NCBI GenBank assembly: GCA_963575645.1
Contig: OY754464.1
Span: 3,844,001 to 3,908,000 of the forward strand
DNA from: Xanthostigma xanthostigma
Lineage: Eukaryota; Arthropoda; Insecta; Raphidioptera; Raphidiidae
Direction: 5' to 3'
Length of the DNA stretch: 64,000 nt
The notes under the pieces are model-generated. The model ran no database searches. It had not been told where the DNA came from and saw only the letters and a list, made by a program, of their open reading frames with translations. Both the position numbers and the translations under genes were made by a program. Of this stretch, positions 29,641-37,500 are shown in pieces; the first letter of the stretch is position 1, and each line of letters opens with the position of its first letter.

Positions 29641-30357
29641 ATGTCATTCACGTTTACCCTGAGCGGAATCGAGTCGGTGATGAGTAGTTCCTTTTATCCA
29701 TCGATCGTGCTCGACGAAAACGAAGAATATCAATTGGGACTGATTGAGTTTGAGTCGTGGCACTCGATTCCAAATATCGATGAGACCAACAATAAATTTG
29801 TCTACCGTGATCCAGACCTTCCAGATATCGATGAGAATAGGAAAACGATCGAGATACCAAAAGGAACGTATGATATCCATGATATTAACGAATTCCTTGT
29901 CGAAGAATTGAAAAAAGTGAACAGAAACATTAGAATCAAAGCAAATAACAACACGTTGAAAACGGAAATAAAGAGCGATGTGATTATAGACATCGGAGTT
30001 GAAGGTAGCGTGGGATCTCTGCTGGGTTTCAGCAAGACGCGAAAAGTGTTGGAGGCAAACAGTGCACACAAATCAGATTTTACGGCACACATTTCAAAAA
30101 TAAACGCCGTCAGAGTGAAATGTAACATCGTCAGCGGATCCTATTTAAACGGACAGCCCGAGCACACTTTGTTTCAGTTCTATCCGCAAGAGGAGCCGGG
30201 CTATAAAATCTCTTTAACGCCGAGAAACGTTATTTATTTGCCAATCAATCGCAACGTGATAGACAACGTTACAATTACTATTGTTGATCAAGACGATCGA
30301 TCGGTGGATTTCAACGGCGAACCCGTTACCGTGCGTTTACATCTTAAACGCTTGTAA
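29641..30357 (+). CDS. Minor capsid (penton) jelly-roll protein
   Basis: 238 residues, starting MSFTFTLSGIESVMSSSFYP. It matches in size, position and motifs (LIEFESWHSIPNI; SVGSLLGFSKTRKVL; HTLFQFYPQEEPGYKI; INRNVIDNVTITIVD) the single jelly-roll minor capsid protein of Polintons, predicted to form pentamers at capsid vertices. It starts 3 bases after the protease stop and its TAA stop is one base before the next ATG (TAAAATG). Complete. Confidence 0.85.
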   Translation: MSFTFTLSGIESVMSSSFYPSIVLDENEEYQLGLIEFESWHSIPNIDETNNKFVYRDPDLPDIDENRKTIEIPKGTYDIHDINEFLVEELKKVNRNIRIKANNNTLKTEIKSDVIIDIGVEGSVGSLLGFSKTRKVLEANSAHKSDFTAHISKINAVRVKCNIVSGSYLNGQPEHTLFQFYPQEEPGYKISLTPRNVIYLPINRNVIDNVTITIVDQDDRSVDFNGEPVTVRLHLKRL

Positions 30358-30358
30358 A

Positions 30359-30595
30359 ATGGGAATATATTACGGAGACTATTATTTTAAAGATCAGCTG
30401 CAAACGACAAGTAACGCCAGTCGAGCGTTGTCCACTGAATCGGTAACAGCGAAAACAGCAGTAGAAACAGCAACAACTGAAAATAAAAGTAGAAAGGCAA
30501 CAAGAAAAACGGGAATCGAATCGAAAAGGAAGAATCAAATTAATAGAGAGAATTTAAATTTTCTAAAATCGATCGGACTCGAATTAAAAAATTAA
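30359..30595 (+). CDS. Small basic protein between capsid genes
   Basis: 78 residues, MGIYYGDYYFKDQL followed by a Ser/Thr/Ala-rich, then Lys/Arg-rich middle, and ending INRENLNFLKSIGLELKN. The ATG is one base after the minor-capsid stop. I recall similar short proteins with a YYG start and a FLKSLG-like end in this position in other Polintons, so it is probably real, perhaps a minor virion or cement protein; no function can be given. Confidence 0.65.
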   Translation: MGIYYGDYYFKDQLQTTSNASRALSTESVTAKTAVETATTENKSRKATRKTGIESKRKNQINRENLNFLKSIGLELKN

Positions 30596-30602
30596 AAAAA
30601 AA

Positions 30603-31832
30603 ATGCAAGACATTTTGACTGTTGATTTTCCAATCGTTCTAGACGAAAGTATAGACTCGATTCGCGTACACTCGCAGGAACCGTTCAACACCAATCAGTT
30701 GAAGACCAACGATGAAATTCGCATAGCCATTCAAAATCAGGACACCATAACTTTTCCTCACGACAGCGTGCTCGAAGTGCGCGGAAAATTGGTTGGCGAG
30801 GACGGCGGAACGGCAGAAACTTCGAGAATTATCAACAACGGAATTGCGCATCTGTTTGAGGAAATTCGCTATGAATTGTGGGGCGTGCAAATCGATTCGA
30901 CTAAAAATGTGGGCATTACCTCCACAATGATCGGTTATGTGCTGCATAGTCCGGACGATGTGAGGGCATTGTCAAATTGCGGTTGGGATTTAAGTTCAAA
31001 CAACGCCAACTTGTTGGATTCAGAGGGAAATTTTAGCGTTAGCTTACCTTTGAAATACATTCTGGGTTTCGCGCACGATCATAAGAGAGCGATGATGAAC
31101 GGTAAACAAGAATTGATATTGATACGTAAGAGGGATGATAATTCAGCAATTTTTACAACAGCGGCGCCCGCAGGACAACTTCAAAAATCGGCTAAAATAG
31201 AATTAACATCCATCAAATGGAACGTGCCTTATATCATACCGTCTAACGATATGAAAATTAAACTTTTGAAGACGGCAAATAAGAATAAAAACATTGTGTT
31301 TAGATCGTGGGATCTGTATGAATATCCTACGCTGCCGACAACAACAAAGCATGCATGGACTGTGACGAGCGCCAATCAAGTCGAAACGCCGCGTATGATA
31401 ATTGTTGGCTTTCAAACGAAACGCTACGGCACTCAACTGAAGGACAGTAGCGTTTTCGATCACTGTAAACTGCGCTCGGCCAAGCTCTTTTTAAATTCCG
31501 AATCGTATCCCTACGAACCGCTCACTATGAATTTTGATAAAAATGACTTTAATGTCATCTACGAGAAATATCTGAAAGGTCAAGAAGCCTACTTTTACGG
31601 AAACAAAAACGCGCCTCTTTTCAATAAAAATGAATTCAAAACCATATCACCGCTAATTGTATTCGATTGCTCGCGACAACCGGAAGCCATCAAGAAAGGC
31701 GTTGTGGATATCAAATTGATGATTGAATCTCATGAAAATTTCCATCCAGACACTACGGCTTACTGTTTGATTTTGCACGATAAGCTATTTACCTATCATC
31801 CTCTGCAAAATACGGTTACGAAAATAGTGTAA
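30603..31832 (+). CDS. MCP: Major capsid protein, double jelly-roll (hexon-like)
   Basis: 409 residues, start ATG in an A-run context. Predicted to form trimeric capsomers of an icosahedral shell. Typical family segments are SIRVHSQEPFNTNQL near the N-terminus, IAHLFEEIRYELWGVQID (~78-95), LPLKYILGFAHDHKRAMM (~150-167) and IVFDCSRQPEAIKKGVVDIK (~355-375). Length is within the usual range for Polinton hexon-like proteins (roughly 400-600). The frame is intact. Confidence 0.9.
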   Translation: MQDILTVDFPIVLDESIDSIRVHSQEPFNTNQLKTNDEIRIAIQNQDTITFPHDSVLEVRGKLVGEDGGTAETSRIINNGIAHLFEEIRYELWGVQIDSTKNVGITSTMIGYVLHSPDDVRALSNCGWDLSSNNANLLDSEGNFSVSLPLKYILGFAHDHKRAMMNGKQELILIRKRDDNSAIFTTAAPAGQLQKSAKIELTSIKWNVPYIIPSNDMKIKLLKTANKNKNIVFRSWDLYEYPTLPTTTKHAWTVTSANQVETPRMIIVGFQTKRYGTQLKDSSVFDHCKLRSAKLFLNSESYPYEPLTMNFDKNDFNVIYEKYLKGQEAYFYGNKNAPLFNKNEFKTISPLIVFDCSRQPEAIKKGVVDIKLMIESHENFHPDTTAYCLILHDKLFTYHPLQNTVTKIV

Positions 31833-31940
31833 ATGAGTCATAGAATTGGAATTTGTGACGATTAATTCGTCGTGGGCAACGGACGCAAATATTTCGTGAA
31901 GGAATTGATATTTTGCAATTTATGTGGTGGGGAAAACAAC

Positions 31941-31975
31941 ATAAATACTACATAACTGTTTTTAATCAATTCAGT
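31941..31975 (+). promoter_or_regulatory. Core promoter of accessory gene (TATA-like + TCAGT)
   Basis: CATAAATAC around 31941 and TCAGT at 31971-31975 are about 32 nt apart; the implied start (31973) decides ATG 31988 over ATG 31922. Confidence 0.55.
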
Positions 31976-31987
31976 CTTTGGGAAAAA

Positions 31988-32545
31988 ATGAGTGTATTCA
32001 GCACCGTTATGAGTGATGATGAAGAATGGTGTGTTGGTTTCGTGCCTGAGAGACCATCTGCGATTACTTTAGAGGAAATTCTCAGCGTAGAACTGTTCAA
32101 TCACAGACGACGTTTTATCAATCTCTCTGCAGACAATAAACAAAAATTAGAAGAATGGGGATTTTGCTTCGACGAAAATAACGCTGTGCAAAAAACACCC
32201 GTTCCTTGGAAGGAGGGTATAAGATTTTTAAAGACAGATCCACGTTTCGCGCGATTCGTTCTAGACGATGGACGTGTAGTTTTCGAAGTGTTTATCAGAA
32301 ATACACGTTATGTAAAAATGATCAATCTGCGAGTTAACGATAAAAGGACGTTCGATCAACTATACGAAAAATTGCATAGTTATTTGAAGCGGTTGAAACT
32401 TTTAAACGTTGATATAAACTTTCGTCAAGATATTAATAATCTCACACATAAACTGCAGCGAAACTTAACGATTAATAACGAAACGGTCTGTTGTGTCGAG
32501 ACGGATCTCACCAGAAGCTCGGGCCTTCGAGTGGAGGGGATTTAG
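31988..32545 (+). CDS. Polinton accessory protein, unknown
   Basis: 185 residues, starting MSVFSTVMSDDEEWCVGFVP. The frame is open further upstream (ATG at 31922), but the predicted transcription start and AAAATGA context favour 31988. No known domain is recognised; the N-terminus is acidic, the middle mixed charge (WGFCFDENN; FLKTDPRFARFVLDDGRVVF), the end helical. It lies after the capsid gene and before the PPP1R15-like gene, i.e. in the variable end where accessory genes would be expected. A host-interaction role is conjecture. Confidence 0.65.
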   Translation: MSVFSTVMSDDEEWCVGFVPERPSAITLEEILSVELFNHRRRFINLSADNKQKLEEWGFCFDENNAVQKTPVPWKEGIRFLKTDPRFARFVLDDGRVVFEVFIRNTRYVKMINLRVNDKRTFDQLYEKLHSYLKRLKLLNVDINFRQDINNLTHKLQRNLTINNETVCCVETDLTRSSGLRVEGI

Positions 32546-32563
32546 ATATATTGATATATTGAA

Positions 32564-32794
32564 ATGAAAGACCTTGTAAACAGTTTATTATGCTTGTACG
32601 TTTACAACTCAAACAGCATAAATATTTATTATAAAATGTATTTAGATAAGTGTAAGTTGTTGAATTGTCTACGCTTAAGTTCCAATGATTTTTTTATACT
32701 TAAAGATATTTTTAATTACGAAAGACTCTTTTATGAAATCTCCATAGTTTGTAGTGAAAAAATTATATCTGACTTTAATAGCTGTAATGGATAA
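32564..32794 (+). CDS. Small hypothetical ORF, 76 aa
   Basis: ATG at 32564; rich in Leu, Ile, Tyr and Asn, with no domain and no signal peptide evident. Its stop overlaps the start of the PPP1R15-like gene (ATGGATAA). It may be chance in AT-rich DNA or a leader of the following gene. Confidence 0.25.
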   Translation: MKDLVNSLLCLYVYNSNSINIYYKMYLDKCKLLNCLRLSSNDFFILKDIFNYERLFYEISIVCSEKIISDFNSCNG

Positions 32795-33311
32795 AAATAA
32801 TAAAAAAAAAGTTGTACGTTTTAACGATAAGGTAGAGATTAAATATATGGTTTGTTGGAGTTTTGCATATCGAAAAGCAAGGGTGGGGATGTGGGAGCAG
32901 ATTGCTAGGGATCGTGAACGGTTTAAAAGACGAATAGAAGCAGTCTCTCATATTCTCAGTCCGGTGCTAAGAACTGTCAATTCATCGTCATCATCCGTCG
33001 AGAACATACTAAGCTTAGTGCATAATAATCAAAACAACATGGAAATGCACGAGGCCGGTATTACAGTAATTATAAGAAATAAATACACAAACGAAATATT
33101 ACTTTCAAACTATATCGATTGTATGGATTTACAACCACAAAAAGAAATATTAACGGTTGATGATTTAAAAATTAAAATTATTTTTAACACTTCGGAAAAT
33201 TTACTCGAAGATTCAGACGATTCCGCCGATTGTGATTTTGGTAGTGATGATGATGATGATAAATATAATCAATCAGATATCGATACGTTCAGCATGGATA
33301 CAATAAATTAG
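32787..33311 (+). CDS. PPP1R15/GADD34-like PP1 regulatory protein
   Basis: 174 residues from ATG 32787. Residues 8-12 (KVVRF) fit the RVxF docking motif for protein phosphatase 1. The following ~40 residues (CWSFAYRKAR at 23-32, WEQIARDRERFKRRI at 36-50) match the conserved C-terminal block of PPP1R15 (GADD34/CReP) proteins: RVxF, then an aromatic Trp, then W-E-x-x-ARDRxRF. In that family the block recruits PP1 and, with G-actin, dephosphorylates eIF2-alpha, restarting translation after kinase-imposed shut-off. Known viral relatives exist in herpes- and asfarviruses. Here the block is N-terminal, followed by an unrelated ~120 residues and an acidic tail (DDSADCDFGSDDDDD). The FAYRxAR wording is close to insect PPP1R15 as I remember it, suggesting capture from a host. 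The frame is intact. Confidence 0.85.
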   Translation: MDKNNKKKVVRFNDKVEIKYMVCWSFAYRKARVGMWEQIARDRERFKRRIEAVSHILSPVLRTVNSSSSSVENILSLVHNNQNNMEMHEAGITVIIRNKYTNEILLSNYIDCMDLQPQKEILTVDDLKIKIIFNTSENLLEDSDDSADCDFGSDDDDDKYNQSDIDTFSMDTIN

Positions 33312-33351
33312 ATTTAAGCAATATTATTATTAACTCTGTATTGATTTTTAC

Positions 33352-33357
33352 AATAAA
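33352..33357 (+). terminator. Polyadenylation signal after PPP1R15-like gene
   Basis: AATAAA 41 nt after the stop codon, in an AT-rich tail just inside the right TIR. Confidence 0.6.
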
Positions 33358-33475
33358 TATATAAAACGTATTTTATATGTCTTTTTATTTAAAAAACTAC
33401 CTTGGGGAAAGAAATCTTTTATATTTCAGATATTATTACTAAAGAAGTATGTGGTAAGTATGTGTATCATATATC

Positions 33476-33735
33476 CTCGTTTTTTGATCAGAGATGGTTC
33501 TGTGTGTACTTAATTTAACCTCATTATCATCATTCTTGATAAATTAAACGTGTAATGAACAAGTCCACCTGTCGGCCGAATGCATAAGCTTACATCACGC
33601 TGATAATTACGCGAGCAGTCGCTTCCGTTTTTTGATCAGAGATTGCGCGAACAGTCAAGTGCAACAGAAAAAGTCCATCTTGCGGTTTATCATATAAGCT
33701 TAATCGCATCGATAATATCGCGAGCAGTGTTGCTT
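33476..33735. repeat. Tandem ~115-bp units at inner edge of right TIR
   Basis: The block CTTCCGTTTTTTGATCA plus AGTCCAxCTxxCGG occurs around 33476-33580, 33590-33690 and 33700-33760, but only once in the left TIR. The right TIR has therefore gained extra units. Confidence 0.65.
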
Positions 33736-34481
33736 CCGTTTTTTGATCATAGATGGCGCGGAGTATACTTAATTAACCTCATTAACATTCTTGATAAATT
33801 ATTTAATTAAATTATTTATACGTGTCAGCATATATGACTATATTATATATGTGACACATTGCAGATTGCACTTTTATCATTATATTGTAATCTGAGAATA
33901 TCCGGTGATAAGAAAACGGACTGTCTCTGATGACAATGAATTAGAGATGAAAATACATTCATGTAATAAACGACTTTGAATCAACAACTAAATGATTTTA
34001 CTAAATATAAATTATTTAATTAAATTATGATTTATCAAGCATGTGATTCCTCCATTCTCTCTCTCTCTCTCTCTCTCTATCTCCCGCTCTTTTCAGATGG
34101 TCATATGTAAAAACCGTCGACAACAAAATATAGTCGATTAACGCTATAACTATCAACTCATTGGTTCACAAAAGGGGGCGTTATGCTCTCTCACAAAAGG
34201 AAAGGCTCGGATTGGAGAATAATGTCTGTTTCATATCATTTCATTGGTTCACAAAAGGGGGCGTTATGCTCTCTGATTGGCTCACAAAAGGAAAGGCTCG
34301 GATTGGAGAATAATGACTGTTTCATGCTCTCTGATTGGTTCACAAAAGGGGGCGTTATGCTCTCTGATCGCCTCACAAAACAAAGGCTCTGATTGGAGCT
34401 GACTGAAACGCTTACCCCCACCCCCAGCTGAGTGTAATTTGACACCTGAGGAGTGCGCTGGAAATGAGCATATACACTACT
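33560..34481. repeat. Polinton right terminal inverted repeat
   Basis: Reverse complement of the left TIR, with a (TC)n tract at 34054-34078 and the 91-bp CCAAT-type repeat at about 34158-34400. It ends ...TATACACTACT at 34481. It carries fewer 91-bp units than the left TIR. Confidence 0.9.
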
Positions 34482-34487
34482 CACACT
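34482..34487. repeat. Polinton target-site duplication, right copy
   Basis: CACACT, matching 12152-12157. Confidence 0.9.
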
Positions 34488-34491
34488 CGTC

Positions 34492-34526
34492 TAGATAATA
34501 CCTAATGCAATGTCCTTACGTTCAGT
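34492..34526 (+). promoter_or_regulatory. Possible P450 core promoter
   Basis: GATAATACC (about 34494) and TCAGT (34522-34526) are spaced ~30 nt and precede the preferred ATG (34535). If real, the Polinton inserted about 40 bp upstream of the transcription start. Confidence 0.4.
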
Positions 34527-34534
34527 ATATAACC

Positions 34535-37500
34535 ATGTATCGTTCGGCGTACATTAGCTTCATCAAACAATCGCCAGTATTAACAAATGAACGGAGCATT
34601 GCGTCGTCATTGTTCGATGTTGCGAAAACAAACAAGCGCGAATTACATTTTGCCAATCGGACGCAAACAACAACAAGAACAGATGAACGCCGGTTATGCT
34701 TACGATGCACGCAACAATGGAACAAAAGCGCATCGAAACAAAATCTGCTGAAGGTGGATGGGCGTTTGCGAATTTGCAGTCGCAACGCGACGTCTCAACA
34801 GACGTGTCCGGCCGCAAATGAATCTTTGCTGACCGACGAAGGGAAGGCAGTAAACGGATGGAAAGACGCTGCTCCATTTGATCAAATACCAGGTTTTTTT
34901 TTTTTTTAAATACGTTGTTTTACCATTCCAACCCACAAATTGTACCTACTAGTTTAGGTCAAAAATCACTTTTCAAAATGTTACATCTTTTCGTTTTGAA
35001 GTCCCCCGAATCCAAAAAATACATTTTTGGAAAAAATCCATGCATCTGTTTGTCTGTGAGCACGATACAGGTCAAACAGATGAGCGGATTGAAACCAAAT
35101 TTTGGGAGGATGTTTGGTATGCAAATATTGTTTTTGGGGAAAATCGGCGCATGGACAGAAGAGATATATGCTATAACGATGTTTTTTTTATATAATAATG
35201 GTATACTTTTCATAACGGTTTATTATTCTATTTATTTTTTCAAGAAAGTTTTGTTCAAAAAACTTTTTATGAACTTTATAGTTGCGGAAATATCTTGAAA
35301 ATAAAAAAAAAATCAGCCGTTCTTTTGTTTTATGAATCTGTCAGAAATAAACTAGTTAAGCATGCTTATATTAATTTTTACACGACGTGCAACATATTAT
35401 GTAGGTAACCATGGCAACGAATAGCAAACATCTTATACTAGCCATCACCCGCGTCACCTCACGCGACATCAGACATTTTATTTTCTTTATTATACAATAT
35501 CAAATGTCAATATTTTTGATGTTGGAATGGTCTCGTCGCCCAATTGGCTGGAATTTTTTCTATTTATATAATAGGTATTAAAGACCGCGCACACATATCA
35601 AGCATGGACCAGCACAGCACGGAGCAGAAAAGCCTGTTCATGAAGATACCAATGTTATTTAACGGAGTAGCGGACATTAGACCAGCACCTGCAACCTTCA
35701 ACAGCCGTCAGTCGGTCGCCTGCGACTTTTGTCTTATCGTATCGTTCGCGTATTCGCTTTAATGGTGCCGGTCCTTGCTGATTTGTGCTGGTCTAGTATG
35801 CGAATCGTGCAGATTATTGGTTTGTACTGTGCTGGTCGTGCTGTCCATGTTTGAGAAGTATGCGCGGTCTTCTAATAATTAATTAATTGATTTTATAATG
35901 TTATCTGAGATCGCATTTTGATAAAATGATCAATGTCCGACATTTTAGGACCAAAACCATTTCCAATAATTGGGAATGTGTGGAGATTTCTGCCACTGAT
36001 CGGTGAATATTATGGAGTCCAAATATCAAATCTGCATAAAATGTAAGTTTTATTATTATTAACGAATATAGTACGCGCCACGAATCTAAAAGGCTCGGAA
36101 GTTAGATGCGAATGCGGGCTTGCGCTTGTACAGTCTGTTGAAAAAATACAAACTCGCAACTCAACAAAACTAAAATAACAATAACAACTTGACAATAGCG
36201 TACTCGACTGTACTTTAAAGAAGGAAAGCGACAAGTGACAAAGGCAACGAGCGATCACGGCCAATCACCGACGAGCGCACGTTCCGTGCAGGTAGCTGGG
36301 AGGTGGTGGGAGTATCAACGGCTCTAAAATGTGCCTTTGCGACGCTGTTTGTGACTAGCTTCCGAACCTTTTAGATCCGTGGCGCGTACTATAAATACCT
36401 ATATGTTGTAAAAGTCACTTTATAATAAGTACAGGTGAGTCATTTACGATATTTGGAACAATATGTAAATATCCCCGATATGCTTACTATTGACGAGTCT
36501 TATAGAAAAAAGTACGCTGAATCGATTAGGCCTAAGCGCAAAATCGTATCTCGATTAGTTATGACGCTATGTCGGTTTAAAATGTATAAAAAATTAAACA
36601 GTTTAAACTGGCTATATGAAGACTGGTTGTTCTGCAGATTTGCGGCGCTCATAGACGAACTGCCGCTGATATAATTTAATTTTAAAAACTGTAGGTAGAT
36701 ATAAGTATTTGTTTTTCGAAAAAAACAATTCTTGTGTGTTGCAGGTGGCAAAGACAGTACGGAAATACCGTTCGGTTTACTGGATTGTTCGGCCCAGATG
36801 TAGTATTTCTATACTCGCCGGATGATTTTGAAACAGTTCGTATATTTTTTGACTTGCGTTATTGATTTGCTTTTCCCACAATTAATCTTTCCAATTATTG
36901 TTGTAGGTGCTACGGAATCAGAGCATGTACCCGATCCGCGACACCTTAGCTTCATTTGTTTACTATATCGAACCAAAACCAGAAACGATCTATTCCAGGA
37001 TACTGCGGGTCTTTTAACCGAGTAAGAAATTGCAAGTAGTCTCGTTTAGAGAAGATAGTCGCAAGGTGGAGAATCTGCGCAGTAAGAAGAGTGGGAAAAG
37101 CGATCAGTAGCGGTGTGCTTTGTGTAATACGCGCCACGAATCTAAAAGGCTCTGAAGTTAGATGCGAATGCGGGCTTGCGCTTGTGCAGTCTGTTGAAAA
37201 AACTACAAGCTCGCAACTCAACAAAACTAAAATAACAATAACAACTTGACAATAGCGTACTCGACTGTACTTTAAAGCAGGAAAGCGACAAGTGACAAAG
37301 GCAACGAGCGATCGCGGTCAATCACCGACGAGCGCACGTTCCGTGCAGGTAGCTGGGAGGTGGTGGGAGTCACAACGGCTCTAAAATGTGCTTTTGCGAC
37401 GCTGTTTGTGACTAACTTCCGTACCTATTAGATCCGTGGCGCGTATTATAAATCGGGGGCAATCGTAGGCGGTATTTGTATACCTACTGTCAATGATGCG

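Larger units (their letters stand above)
12158..34481 (+). mobile_element. Complete Polinton/Maverick with nested LTR element
   Basis: The element is bounded by inverted repeats starting AGTAGTGTATATGCTCATTT and ending with the reverse complement, ...ACTACT, inside a 6-bp duplication CACACT. Its span is 22,324 bp, of which about 4.7 kb is a nested Ty3/Gypsy insertion. The remaining ~17.6 kb fits the 15-20 kb family norm. It encodes the family's diagnostic set: protein-primed PolB, packaging ATPase, retroviral-type integrase, adenovirus-type protease, and major and minor jelly-roll capsid proteins. It also has a PLA2-domain protein and accessory genes. Every core frame is open and the TIR ends pair well, so it inserted recently. 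Whether it makes particles or only transposes cannot be read from sequence. Confidence 0.96.

Noticed and set aside
34236..34484. Frames in the Polinton TIR repeats (also 12247-12544)
   Set aside because: They read through 91-bp repeat units, in both TIRs and on both strands; no protein similarity.
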